Of a DNA stretch of 64,000 bases, positions 45,054-58,269 are shown piece after piece (positions within the stretch are counted from its first letter, which is position 1; each line of letters starts with the position of its first letter). The stretch comes from Vitis vinifera (lineage: Eukaryota; Streptophyta; Magnoliopsida; Vitales; Vitaceae): positions 26,145,001 through 26,209,000 of the forward strand of contig NC_081820.1 of assembly GCF_030704535.1 (NCBI RefSeq), written 5' to 3'. The notes beneath the pieces are model-generated. The model did no database searches, was not told the DNA's origin, and worked only from the letters and a program-made list of their open reading frames with translations. The translations under genes were made by a program, and so were the position numbers.

Positions 45054-47561
45054 CTAGAAATTTGGTCCATTTTCATGACTCTGGGACGGAGGTGATTTCG
45101 CCGGTGAATTCCTGCAGATTGGGCAAGATGCATTCAAGTGAAGCCACTCATCGATACATTCAGAATGGAAGCAATGCTGGCATTCCGGTATGATCTTTAG
45201 GGTTTCCTTGGGCCGATACTCCGACAAGCATATTGAGCAAGTGTTGTCGTCGGGCTTGGGCAGGCGCCGGCTCTCTCCCAGGACTACTTTCGGGTAGGAC
45301 TCTATGGTGGGCCCATCGAGGCCCATGACAGCAGTGGGCTGAGGAGTGACCATAGACGTGAACTCTGCTATGGGCCGGCGTCTCCCACCAAAGGCCTTAA
45401 CCCTACCGCAGAGGAAGCACAGCAGCCCAACAAAGCACATTAGGGCCGGTATCCCAACGCCCACGGTTATGGCATAGCGAGCAGTCCTTGGCAGCCCTGG
45501 AAACAAAAAGTTTATAAGACAATAAATAACTGATATTGGGCTCACAACATTGAAGCATTGGGCCCAAGCCCACTTCCCATAGGCCAAAAAAATGATGTAC
45601 AAGTAGAAGCAAGTTGTTCATCCACGATGTAATATGATAATATCCCGTATTCAATCTCAAAGTCAACACAACCAAAACTCATCATTATCATATTCAATAA
45701 ACAATCAATAAATTACAATTTACGATGATCAAATTCTTTTTAATCACTATATAAATTCAACATGAATCTCACCATCAAAGTCAACTAAACCAAAAGCTAA
45801 GATTGGTCCCATTCGAAGTATAAAATACTTCTAAAATGCTTACCTTTAAGATGACAAAGCATTGGCCTTAGTTGGCAACATATTTTTAAATTGTCAAATC
45901 ATGACTTAAATTCATATAAAAATAAGTTTCTCTAGCTTCGATCATTCAAGATCATATTTTAAAACTCATTTTTTAATTTATTTATTTATTTATTCATTAG
46001 TCTCGACAAAAACAAACAAACAAAGGTGATAAATTTTTTATAAATATAACGATTATAATATATTGGTTAATTTATTTTAGTTTCATTTTCAAATGACTCT
46101 TCTTCATTATTTTAGTGTAATTTTATAGTTAATATACTATGATTCTATCTATAATCTCCATTAAATTATTTTCAAATGATCATATCATTATTTTATTATA
46201 ATCTTACCATTAATATCTTATGACTCCACCAATAATTTTTATTATATGATTTTCAAATGACCCTACATCATTGTTTTAGTATAATCTTACGGTTAACATT
46301 ATACGACTCCGTCAATAATATCTATTAAATAATTTTTTATAACAATTATTTCACTATTCCATTTTCGGTAATATCCACTTGACATTTACATTTGTCGACA
46401 TCCCAAAGCTTTTTATTTTTATATATATATTTTCATACTTTCTTACTTAGTTAGACCTTCTTATCTATAATTATACATATATATACACATATATAAAATC
46501 GTTCTATGCAAATAACAATTTTTAATAATATTTCTTAAAAACGGTTTTTAACTTATTCTCCACAGAAGTACATACACAAAAGTTTACAAAGTATTATCCA
46601 TATTCTCAACTATCGTTCAAAACAATTAAAAAAAATAAGTTGAAAACGCCAAAAATATAACCTGTTTTTTAGCACAAATTCTAAGAAACAAAGTTTGTTA
46701 AGCATGTTCTCTAAGTTTAAAAACAATTTTCTATTTTTTATTTGAGTTAGAAAGCATGGTCTATTTGTCTTTTGTTCCAAATGAAGTCCAAATTGACCAA
46801 ATCAAACCATCAAAACAACCCCAAAATTTCATTCATAACCCATATTCAACATCAAAATGAAGGAAAAAAAATCATAGAGAAGAAGAACCAAGGATTATAC
46901 CACGTTTAGGAACATCAAAGCATCCAATTTCCAGGCTGGAGTTGCTCCTGAAGCCGCACCGCCCACCCTCCATCTCGCAATCTCCGCACCGGGGTGCACC
47001 CCAGCTGAGCAGGAGGTCACTGCTGAGGTCCGAGGTCCAGACCGGATCATAAAATGGCAGCTCAGCAGGCACCATGACTGATTTAATCAAATCACAGACT
47101 GGTGACAAGAAATTGATCACTCTACTAGAATCAGTAGCAAAGACGGTATAATTATCATCACTCAAGCAAGCAATTGAGTCTAATCGATAGTCTGCTGAGC
47201 ACTTAAAGAAGGAGTAATTATGATAATAAACGCCTCTAAACGAAGAACCCGAAAGATTAAGTGAAAGGATTAGTCGAGGGAGGCAATTCTTTGGATCATT
47301 GATCCATATTTCTTGTGTGCCATAGTCTATGCCCTGAACACTGAACTCTCCTGATGGCAACTTAAGGATGGTTTGCATGGTGGCATCACACGATAGGTCG
47401 AATCCTGGGTAGCCGCAGGACTCTGGCTGGTGGTCCTCTAGCCGGAAGGGGAATCGGATTTCGAGCTCACTGCGGTGGCAGCTGGATTTCTCGCAGGCTT
47501 GGGAGTTGGCTGCCATGGTTGAGAGGAGGAAGATGGAGAACAAAAAAGGGATAGCGTCCAT
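45054..47561 (-). CDS. Gene K: GUB_WAK ectodomain RING-H2 E3 ligase (ATL-like)
   Basis: Predicted 367 residues from two minus-strand exons, 47,561-46,901 and 45,496-45,054, with a 1.4-kb intron and a phase-1 junction. Residues 1-22 look like a signal peptide. A GUB_WAK ectodomain follows ([31 protein letters not shown]) and closes with [13 protein letters not shown]. The transmembrane segment is near 228-250. A cytoplasmic RING-H2 finger spans 307-348 ([17 protein letters not shown], the C3H2C3 pattern). Arabidopsis ATL20-22-type proteins have the same layout. It probably ubiquitinates membrane or signalling targets in response to an extracellular cue; the substrate is unknown. The ectodomain is related to class M receptors, linking it to the cluster. 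Confidence 0.9.
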
Positions 47562-49999
47562 TTTGGTTAAGTCTTGCTGTCACAAAATCTTTATCATATG
47601 TAGTAGTTGGCATTAAGCTTTATATTGTAGTCATAAAGAATGTATAAATCATATGTCATGATGAGGCATTTGTAACCGTTGGATTGGACCAGTTCTACCG
47701 ACTAGAAATCAAAGTAAATTGTCAAGTGGAGAAGTCAAATGCATCGGATGGCGGACAATGATGGGTTATGCGGATCATGGGGGAAGATCAAGGGCTTGGA
47801 AGAGGCCATTGCCTTCTCAAAGGGTTGGTGGTTTGGTCAAATTTCAAATTTTAATTATTTGCAATAAATAATTGAGATTGAGAATTGAATTTGGTCAAAA
47901 AAAAATTTTGTGGTAAGGTTCTGAAAAAGCCATCCCCACTATCTAGGAGTCGTCCAAAATAAATAAATAAATAAATAAAATAAAAATGCTTAGTGGTATG
48001 AAAAATCACAAATTATTATTATTTTTTTTAATAATGGAAAGCCATCCAACAATATAGATCTTTAGCTCAATGACTGGAGAGACATGGACAGTTACCAGAC
48101 TGGAGAGACATGGACAGTTACCAAACTGTCGCTGAAGCAAATCCCAAATGATATTGAAGTTCCACTTAAATAACATAAACATGAACTACAATATTTTAAA
48201 TAATAATTCTTTATTATTTTCAAAAATAAATTTCTAATGGTAATCTAAAATATAAAAACCAATTTTTTCATGCCCACTACAAATATTACTAACACTACGT
48301 TAGACTAAAAAGCATTTCTAGTATTTTTAATACTTAAAAAATAATATTAAATATTAAATATTAAAAATACTAAAAATACTTTCTAAATTAAAAAATAAAA
48401 ATAAAAATTAAATATTAAAAATACTAAAAATACTTTCTAAAATTACCAGTATTATAAAAATCATTTTGATAATAATCCTAAAAAAAATTCTAATTTTTTG
48501 ACTGAAAAACTTTTTTTCTTTTAAATATTAAAATAAAAATATTATATAATCACTATCAAACACAATCTTTGCATATTTTTTCAATTACAAACCAATATTT
48601 GTATGTCCAATATTTGATTTAAGCATAATTTTTCTTATTTATTGAGATGTTTTGGGAAGCATATGACTTAGAGAAATGGTATACTATGCATCATGATGGA
48701 GCTGCCAAATTTCCTGAAAAATGTTACATTAATTTAAGATTATTTTTCAAAATTATTATACTAAAAATGTTTTCATTTAGTCACACCTACCACATCATCG
48801 TATCAATAGTGCTACCAATAATATTGGGAACATCAACATCATTGAGGATATCACCTATTTTATAATTTAAAACAGTTTTCTATTTTTCAAAGAAAAAAAA
48901 AACCAGTTTTTTATTTTTCAAAATTAAAAAACAGTTGAACTAATTTGACAACCAAAAAAGTAAAAATACAATTTTCTATTCTTCAACAAATATATATATA
49001 TTAAAAAATATTTTTTAAGCTTTTTTCTTATTTATTTTCAATTTTTTCTAAGAAAAGACCACTTTAAAAAATAATCATAGAAAAGCGAATAATGATTATA
49101 AATAAAACTCTATTTATAATAATTCTTTTTGAAACATATTTGCAAAAAACATAAAAAAGAAGACATCTACAAAATATAAAATAATTTTCAAAGACTGTTT
49201 TTCATAATTATTTTCAAAAACACTCTCAAACAAAACCTAAGAATCTGACAATGATTTCCAAAAACAGTTCTAATATAAAAAGTATTTTTAAAAAATAATT
49301 AAGCATTTAACAAAATTTAAAAAACACTTTCAAAATATTAAAAAAATCTCAAATAATGCTTTATAGGCAAGCACTTAATAGATAATCTCCCCAAAAAACA
49401 CCTCCCAGGTATAAGTATTTTCGATGAAAATATTTCACACTTAGAATGTGTTTTATAATGATTTTAAGAAATATTTATAGACTTTCATCCTTCAAGTATT
49501 ATAAAAACTAAAAATATTTCCTAAACGCGCTATTAATTAATTTAGTTTTGTACACCTCACATCATTTTTCTCAAAATCATTCTTCATGAATAAATGCCCA
49601 TTACTTTCTCCATGGCCAGCTTCCAACAACACCATGACTACTACAATGAAATTGATTACAATGAAAATGTTTTTCTTAATTGTGCTCTTGTCAAACATCA
49701 CTTTGGTGGGAAAATCCTTGAATTTTTTAGGGTTTCCCAAATCATTAACCTTCTACGTTGTTTGCTAAAATAACAGATTTCCTTACAAAACCGATTTGGG
49801 GCAAATTTTCTACTCTCCAACATCGAATCAAATTCGAGCATTTGGTCCAACCACATGCAACTAGTTTTCGAGTTTTATATCATTTAATCTTTGATCAACT
49901 CTAACTATACTGCATAAAAGTATGATAACAAGGCCAAGTATAGTTTACTTTGACCAATTCCCTAATAAGCTAAATCATGGAACACGCCTAACATGGAGG
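47562..49999. other. AT-rich intergenic region
   Basis: No gene seen. It holds a (TAAA)n run near 47,965, repeated AAATACTAAAAATACTTTCT phrases at 48,340-48,450, and stretches near 48,880-49,330 resembling degraded MITEs of the type at 27,358-27,669. The 60-70-codon open frames here match nothing I know. Confidence 0.5.
48072..48123. repeat. 26-bp tandem duplication
   Basis: GACTGGAGAGACATGGACAG followed by TTACCA occurs twice in direct succession, at 48,072 and 48,098. Confidence 0.95.
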
Positions 50000-52769
50000 A
50001 CCACAAAAATAATATAATGAAAAGCATGTTTCCAGAGTTCAACCTAACAGAAAAGATCACTCCTACAGCGCCATCAAAGCACCCGAAAAATCAAAATCTC
50101 AGTAGATTATGACAGTATCTACAATGCATGTTAATAAGGTAAGGAATTATTGCAAGAGAGCAGTTAACTCAAGTATCCAATATTATCAAGATCTAGCCAA
50201 ACAGGAGTTTATCAACAATAAGATGTATGGAGATTAATTGCAGAAAACCAAGAACAATTGCTAAAGAAAAACCAACCATCTGCAACTATGTATCTTGAAT
50301 TAAAGCTACAAGTGACTAGGAAGTGCAGAACTACTTGGATCAGATCACTAGAGCAGTAAAAAGTCACATCCAAATCACTGAAACTAAGACTCAAGCCAAG
50401 CACACCAGCCTTGGAATGACTCTCCTAGACTCCTAATATGTATTTAGCCCCCAGCTGGGCAAATTAAAATCCAGGTTTTGTGCGTCATCACAAAGTCAAA
50501 TACCGGGCAGTCTTAACCTAGGCCAAGTTGAGGTAGCTTCTTATCTAATCAAAGTTCACATACCTTAGATCACCTGTTCTACATTATTTACTATGGACTT
50601 TTTAAGTTTTCCTGATCAACAGGGGGGTTACCAGTCAAAATCCATACCTACTATGTAATAACTAACTAATAGTCCTGGCAAGAACACAAATTAACAATGC
50701 AATGACTAAATTTCAAGTCTCTAGATTAGGAAATAAATTAGCTAAGTCAAACATTAGGTAGTTCCGTGGCTTGCCCTCAGCCAGCCTTATTTAAGCTTGG
50801 TTCCCATTACAATCAGTCTGACCAAGTTTGTCTGACCATTTGAGCTGATTCAGTTACAACCCACTCAAACATTGGTTTCTGTATCAAAATGGTATAACAA
50901 TATAGAAACTTGCTTTGTTGCCAACAACAAAATAGGGGTGGCCAGGCACATTCCACATCCCTGCAACTAGAAATAAAGTTTCGGTTTTAAATTTAAAGCA
51001 AAAGCCCAGTTATGATTTTAGGTTTTAGAAAAGCTAAAAACACAACTTCCGATTGAAATTATGCAGGGCAGCAAATGAAAAATAAATAAAGGGGGTTAAA
51101 TCCATGTAATACCTCAATTGGCAAGAGCATAATTCAGATGCCAAAAGATATCTTCAGCAATCGTATGGAAAGACAAAAAAAAAAAATTTAAAAAGGGGGA
51201 GAGTGAGGGGGGGTAAGGGGGGGTTAGACAAACAAGTGCAAGATCAATACTCTTTTTTCCATTCTATTTATCTCATTATGGCCGGATTTCCGCCGACACC
51301 GATGCAATTCATTTTTATAAAAAGAGTGAAGATTTTAAACATGTACAACACTCGACCAATTTTTATTCACAGTTTCCATCACAACTAAACAATTAAAATT
51401 GAAATTCCTTTTAGTTGTTTTTCCTCTCCTTAGTGGTTTTTAAGATCCTTAAAAAAAATTAAAGTGCTTCTCGAAAGAAAAAATGACATATGTTAAAAAA
51501 TTTTACAAAATCAAGAACATCGACGTATTCTATCTCATCATAATAATATCATCCAAATGATGAAATCAGTATTCTTTACAAACACAATACATAAATAATC
51601 TTGATTTTGTAGAAATATTACATATCATACCACCAAATGTCTGAAAGTAAAGAACTGATTTCAAAGTTACATGCAAATATGTAATAAAGCAAACTTGAAC
51701 CAAAAAAATTTTAACATGCAGTCAAGTTATCAAATCCATTAAACTAAAAAGTCCCGATTTTCTTTCTATTATTAAGAAAATGAACCCTATGGTAGACAAG
51801 CAAGAAAATTGTCCACAGAGAAACCAGGCAAAACTGCAAGAATACATCCTACCTGAAGGTAAAAGAGATCAAAATTTTGAGAAACCAAATATTACCCATA
51901 GCTGAAACTAAGAATTGAGTATTTGCTTTTGATTAAATCATTAAATCAATAGGGACTGCATTTGGCATTCATTTTTATTGAACTTTATCACTTTCCAGGT
52001 GGACAGGTAGATCAGAGGCATAACCTATCTATAAAACTAGGACTCAAACCAGAACACAGACCATATCAATAAGCTCTGTATAACTAAGTTTTGTTCTATG
52101 CATAGTCCCAGTTGGGATGCACATACCATATTTCAACCTCAGATCAATCAGAATCTGTATGTATTCCCAATTGGCACAAGCAAATTTAATCAAATCAAAT
52201 ACCGGCCATTTACTTGGTTGACCTTAGACCAAGCCCCAACATGATATGAGTTCAACTAGCTCCTTGACCTTACCTGCTTATTTAAGCATGGTTCCTTCCA
52301 GTCGTGTTAACCTCAAGCATGTCTATGAAACTTGCTGAGTTTGCTCAATCATTTGAGCTTGTTCATTAACTCAAATCAAAAATTCCTTTCCAATTTTTTT
52401 TATCAGTATCAAACCTTCATTTCTATCTTACAATCAATCCTGTCCATTCATCATGCCACAAAAAACACTCACACAACTCTTCCTCTTACCTCAATTTTTT
52501 GAATTATTCTACAGAGCAATAGTTTCTTAAAGTGTTGCCTCCCCACAATGCTTCTATTGTCATAAGCCTAAATGAAATGCTATTTCCGATGGTGATTGAT
52601 CAGGTTAAGCAATCCAGTCTCAAAAATAAGCTTCTTGTGGCTTATTTGACTTGAAGCACACTCTCCATACTTCAAAATTTAAAAAGAACAAAAAATGAAC
52701 ACTAAATATGGTGGACATGTTATTTGAGCGTTCTCATAAAATCTATATGCATAAACCCTCTAAAATATT
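50000..52769. repeat. Gene-free region carrying a diverged repeat family
   Basis: Stretches at about 50,430-50,900 and 51,530-52,420 resemble each other in part, and both resemble 60,900-61,720. Shared phrases include AACACAATACATAAATA, AATTGCATTTAGC/ACTGCATTTGGC, TTATTTAAGC(A/T)TGGTTCC and (G/T)CATTTGAGCT. No open frame is conserved, so the family is unknown. Confidence 0.55.
51195..51217. other. G-rich tract, possible G-quadruplex
   Basis: Three plus-strand G runs of five to seven bases occur within about 23 bases, isolated in AT-rich DNA. They could fold as a quadruplex; this is inference from composition. Confidence 0.5.
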
Positions 52770-53230
52770 TTGGTCAACCAACATAATAAATAAAGCAATG
52801 GAGCAAAAGTAATTATGTGCTAAAACCCTCCTTATTATGAGGGAAACCTTTAAGGGGCAAGACTGACAAAAATCTCTCTAAGAACATAAAATAATTACAA
52901 CCCCTCTCTCAATTAAAAAAAGAGAATATTTTGAGAGAAAGGAAAAATAAGATAAAAGATTATAAAATGATGGAAGCTTTCAGATGAATGGAGTAGGATG
53001 GGAAAGTCTCCATATAAAACCTAAGGAAACTCCCCCCCCCCCCCCCCCCCCCTCCCCTTTATCTCCTAATCAATGTGAGATGACTTCAAACTTAACATTC
53101 TCCCGCTTGAAGCCATTTTCCAGTCTTGCTTTATGGAGGTTTCCCTCATAATAAGGAAAGTTTTACCATGTAAGTACTTTTACCTCATGCTTTGGAATCC
53201 ACCAAAAGTAATTTGTCCTTTTGTACAAGT
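52770..53230 (-). mobile_element. Copia LTR remnant, minus strand, with poly-C run
   Basis: Matches the LTR at 60,502-60,837 in reverse. Its TGTTAAG end is at 53,097, preceded on the minus strand by a purine-rich tract. It runs to about 52,780. A run of 21 C (53,032-53,052) lies inside it. A further short LTR-like piece in opposite orientation lies near 53,148-53,190. A fossil. Confidence 0.75.
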
Positions 53231-56200
53231 GTCTTTTGAATATCGATAAGAACTTTGAAAAAATCTCCTAGTTTCATATTAAGGAGTCACAATGGTCTCG
53301 CTTAAAACCCAGATGACTTTAACAGAGCTTCCGGAAAGTTCATAAACTTTCAAAGAGATTCTTTTGATGCAGTATGTAAAACTTAAAGAACAGTTGAATT
53401 TGAATTTGAAAATATCATTCAAATAATAAAATAATTAAAAAAAGACATTGAAAGATAAACTTACAATCTTTGAAGAGAACATTTACAAACAAAGCTTTGA
53501 GAGCTTTGATTTTTCTCGATTACAAGGCTTTCTCTCAGAGGGATATCTTACTTTTTCTCTCTCAATATCACTCCTAAAAATTTTTCGATGCCTTACAATG
53601 AGAACTGAGGGCCTTATATAGGCTTTGAGGACGGATCTGAAATCCTTTAAAGTTCATGGATTTGAAGAGCTTTGGAATCCACCAAAAGTAATTTTTCATT
53701 TTGTGCAGGTGTCCCTTGAATTTGAAAAGTGGTTTGAAGCCCACAGATTGTTCTAAGCACATGGAATCTATTTTGGGTTTGAGTGTCAGGTTTTTCTTGT
53801 TTGACTGGGGGCATTGCATAAGAGGCTTTTGAGGTTTTGGAATTTGATTTGGGCTTTTGAGAATTGTCCCCGTAAAAACTCACATGAGGGAAAATCAGGA
53901 AGAGAATTTGAATTTCCTTTGATAAATTCTATTTCAAAATCAAAAACAGACAAGATCACTTGCCATCTAGCAAAGATCTATTTTGAAACTATATTTTGAA
54001 CATCTTTTTGAAGAATTTCTTTTGCACTTTTACAATCAACATGAAGAAGAAATTTTTTATTAAAAACATTCTCTTGAAACTTTTGAATGCATAAAAAAAT
54101 TGCTAAAATTTCCTTTTTGATAGTTGAATAATTTTCCTGGGGTCCACTCCAAATTTCGAAATGAAACTGAACAATGGAGATTTGATTTTGAAAATCTTGT
54201 TTGAGGATACCACCATATCCTATGTTAGAGGCGTCTGTCTCTATAATAGGAAAAGTTGAAGGGTTAAGGAGTCCTAAATAAGGAAGACTCTTAACCTGTT
54301 CTTTGACTATGTTTGTATGTTCCTCTGTTCAAGGCTTTGGATTTTTTTTAAGCCTGACAAACAAAGGTTTGATAGTAGTTCTAAGGTTATGGATAAAAAT
54401 CTGACACATAGTTTAGACTTTCTAAGAATCTTTGAAGTTGAGTTTTATCTTTAATTTCATCAGGAAATTTGCTAGAAAACTCTAATGATCTTTGGATGGG
54501 TTTAATCATACCTTGGTAGATTTCATATCCTAGAAATCCAATTTTGGTTTGGAATAATTTGATCTTAGGGGCAAACACAACTAATTTGTTTTCCTTAATA
54601 ATTTTTTGAAAGATTCCTGAATGTTTGAAGTGATGTTCAATAGAATTGGAAAATATAAGTACATCATCAATGTATACTAAAGAGTAGTATAGGGATTGAA
54701 AATGTCATTCATTATATTTTGAAATTGTAAAGGAGCATTCTTCAAACCAAAAGGCATCACATTCCATTCATAATGCTCAAATGTAACAATGAATGCAGTT
54801 TTGTATTTGTCTTTTTCATGAAGTTGAATTTGTCAAAATCCAGACTTCATGTCAAATTTTGAGAATTGAAGCATTATGAAGGTGTCCTATAAGGTTTCTC
54901 TTGTTAGGTATTGGATACCTTATCCATTTGAGACCCTTATTTAAAGGCTTGTAATTTATAACAAGTCTTGGAGCACCGCTTTCAATTTTCGAAGGTTTTT
55001 GAACAAAGAAAGCTGCACAACTCCTAGAGGAGTGACTCTTTCTAATTAGATTTCTATCAAGAAGATCTTTTATTTCCTTTTTACAATACTCAAGCAATTG
55101 AGCATTCATTTGAATTGGTCTTACCTTAGTGGAAATTTGATTTTCATCAAACCCTTCAACATAGGGCAAGGAAACCTTATGTTTCTTTCTATCCCAAAAA
55201 GTATTTGGAATAGAAGAACATAAATCTGTTTCAATTTGATTTTTTATCTTTTCTATTCTTGTTTGAGCTTCTTTTTGTAAAAGATTTTTTTCTATTCTTT
55301 TATAATGTATTTCTTTACTTATAAATTTGATATGTTGTTTCTTCTTTTGAATTAGGTTTACTTCATTATCTTGAAGTACATTTAATTCTTTAATTTTTAA
55401 GGAATTGATAAATTTGAAACAAATGTTTTGTTCTTTGTAAACCGTTTTAATTCCTTCATCATCTACTTTAAAATCTCTTTATTCATGTCTTTGACAAGTA
55501 AAAGAGAACTCTTGTAACAAACATTTTGATTACAAATATGTACGTTTGAAAAGGATTGTTGGATGATAAGAAAATGAAAGAAAGAATAACACTTCAATTT
55601 GAATATTGATAAGAACTTTGAAGAAATCTCTCAGTTTAATCTGAAGGAGTCACAATGATCTCATTTAAAACTCAGATAACTTTAACAGAGCTTCCAGAAA
55701 GTTCATAGACTTTCAAAGAGGTTCTTTTGATGCAGTATGTAAAACTTAAAGAACAATTGAATTTGAAAATATCATTCAAATAATAAAATAATTACAAAAA
55801 AAACTTTAAAAGATAAACTTACAATCTTTGAAGAGAACTTTTACAAAGAAAATTTTGAGAGCTTTGAGCTTTCTCAATTACAAGGCTTTCTTTTAAAGGG
55901 ATATTTTACTTTTTCTCTCTCAATATCACTCCTGAAAATTTTTCAATGCCTTACAATGAGAATTAAGGGTCTTATGTAGGCTTTAAGGACGAATCTGAAA
56001 TCCTTTAAAGTCCATGGATTTGAAGAGCTTTGAAACCTACCAAAAGTAATTTGTCTTTTTGGTGCAAGTGTCCTTTGAATTTGAAAAGTGGGTTGAAGTT
56101 CACCGATTTGAACCACAATTTTGAAGAGTGGTATTAATGACTCACCATCAGCCCACCCGGATTTGAAAATATTGGTGTCCGCAACAAGAAATCAAGAACG

Positions 56201-56552
56201 AGTCCTTGATTCTTTGAAAAACTTGAGATCCTTTAAGATCTTGCCACGATATCCGAAGTATAGCCAAAAGCAATATTTTTGACCGTTGGTCGAACACGAA
56301 GGCCAAGATGCCATTTTTTAAGATCTTCACAGACGGATTTTGAAGAAGGCTTGGAGACGTTAATCCAAGGGTGTGTATGGCAATCCATAACACGTCTTCA
56401 TTAAGATCCCCTAAGAAAGTAGAGGATGCAGCATCATCATCATCAGAACTAAAGTCAGAAAATTGAGACAAAGTTTCTGAAGCTTTTTTCTTAAGCATTT
56501 TGAGATGTTTTTTGAATTTTTTACCTTTTTGAAACATATTGACTTTTGGGAA
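53230..56552 (-). mobile_element. Endogenous pararetrovirus (Caulimoviridae) fossil
   Basis: A minus-strand core (about 53,820-55,500) carries caulimovirid polymerase pieces: reverse transcriptase text such as LVINYKPLNKGLKWIRYPIP and FLGYEIYQGMIKPIQRSLEF, with RNase H-like sequence after it. It is flanked by direct repeats at about 53,230-53,812 and 55,595-56,112. These look like the viral promoter and leader, with TATATAAGG on the minus strand near 53,615. A KKFKKHLKMLKKK...SSDDDD open stretch at 56,250-56,552 may also be viral. The element is old and broken in many places. The genus is unresolved. Confidence 0.75.
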
Positions 56553-56557
56553 AGGGT

Positions 56558-57204
56558 TGTAAGGACCACCCCTAAATGAACACGTGGCAGCCTCACAAAG
56601 CACTCCTCCATTGGACACGTGGCATGTCCAACCCTTCATCCGGACTACCATGGGACTGACACACCTCCCCTGTCTAGATGTCCTATCCGGACTCAATGGA
56701 TAACATCTCAAACAAGAGTCTTGACCGCGTCTCGCAGTCAATCATTATTCATTTTACCAAAAGCATGCTCGACGGGACCTTCCTGGGTCACTTCAGGCGA
56801 CCTGCCACCACCTGCCCTGCAACCTACAGAGCAAAAAGACAAGGATGGCGGCAAATCATCCCTCCCACAATCTCTGACAGTCACCTGTAGGATAATGATG
56901 GCTTTGCCACCATCTAAGCACCATCATGACAAGCCAAAAAGTTTTCCCACCATTAAAGGGGACAAAGCTCCTGGCACTATAAAAGGCTCTCACACAGTCA
57001 AAAAAGGTAAGCATTCCTAAGGAGAAGGGCCCAAGAGAGAACATCAAAATGTTAGAAAGCAAAACTAACAAAACCATCAAAGGGTGTGTCTAGACCCCCT
57101 GTCCGGACATCTTTTGCAGGTCAAAGAAAGGAAATATTATCTTCAGTTGAGGAGGCGCATCCATCAAGCAGTTGCAGTGGTCTCGGTAACGCGAGCCCTC
57201 AACA
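56558..57204. mobile_element. Solo LTR nested in the pararetrovirus region
   Basis: A 647-bp element starts TGTAAGGACC and ends CCTCAACA, with the direct target repeat AGGGT at 56,553-56,557 and 57,205-57,209. The unoccupied version of the site is present at about 58,065-58,110, where GACTTCTGGGAAAGGATAG runs straight on into TCAATATTATTATTTGAAGC. It is a clean solo LTR; the family is not identified. Confidence 0.88.
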
Positions 57205-57950
57205 AGGGTAGTCAATATTATTATTTGAAGCATAACAAGGGATTGTTCTTGATTTCCTGTTGCGGACTCCAACATTTTCAAATTCAGGTGGGTTGATGGT
57301 GAAAGCTGATGGTGAAAGCTGATGGTGAGTCATCAATACCACTCTTCAAAACTATGGTTCAAATCGGTGGGCTTCAAACCAGTTTTCAAATTTGAAAGAA
57401 ACCTACACAAAAGAACAAATTACTTTTAGTGGATTCCAAAGCTCTTCAAACCACGGACTTCAAAGGATTTCAAATGCATCCTCAAAGCCTATATAAGGCC
57501 CTCAATTCTCATTATAAGACATCGAAAAATTTTCAGGAGTGATTTAAGAGAGAAAAAGTAAGATATCCTTCTAAGAGAAAGTCTTGTAATTGAGAAAGCT
57601 CAAAGCTCTAAAAGTTCTCTTCAAATATTATAAGTTTATCTTTCAAAGTCTTTTTGTAATTATTTTATTATTTGAATGACATTTTCAAATTCAAATTCAA
57701 CTAATCTTTAAGTTTTACACACTGCATCAAAAGAACCTCTTTGAATGTCTAAACTTTCTAGAAGCTCTATCAAAGTTATCTGAGCTTTAAGCGAGACCAT
57801 TGTGACTCCTCCAGAATAAACTGGGAGATTTCTTCAAAGTTCTTATCGATATTCAAATTGAAGTGTTCTTCTTTCTTTTATTTTCTTACCATCCAATGAT
57901 CCTTTCATTATTGGTATTAGAACCATGTTAGTTAGTTTTCAAATTGAATT
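57205..57950 (+). mobile_element. Inverted third copy of the pararetrovirus promoter/leader
   Basis: Reverse complement of the repeats at 53,230-53,812 and 55,595-56,112. It carries TATATAAGG at 57,490 and a TGGTATTAGAACC stretch at 57,912 resembling the initiator tRNA-Met primer site used by caulimovirids. The stretch at 57,240-57,350 is also an inverted copy of 56,110-56,210. The GTGAAAGCTGATG phrase at 57,299-57,325 is duplicated. A fossil. Confidence 0.75.
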
Positions 57951-58269
57951 TGTCATTTTATTTTATGTTTATCTATTTTAAATCCAAACTATTAGCGTTG
58001 ATCAGCCCTTAGTTACCGTTTGGTCAGCCATTTGTTTTGTTTGACGTTTTCCAAGCTTGTCCTTTTTGAAACATATTGACTTCTGGGAAAGGATAGTCAA
58101 TATTATTATTTGAAGCTTACATTTCCAAGTATGTGAACAGAGTAATCAAAAGGGCGAAAGGAAAAGATATAGTACCAAGCGTCAATATAATCATTATAAT
58201 CATATGACTTTGGCCTAAAGTTTTGAGAAAACATTTTATGAAACTGACCCCACATTTTTTGAGAAAGAA

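Noticed and set aside
56148-56741. 197-codon minus-strand open frame
   Set aside because: It crosses the edge of the solo LTR at 56,558 and mixes LTR with older element sequence. It is not a host gene.
56619-57020. 133-codon plus-strand open frame
   Set aside because: Lies wholly inside the solo LTR at 56,558-57,204.
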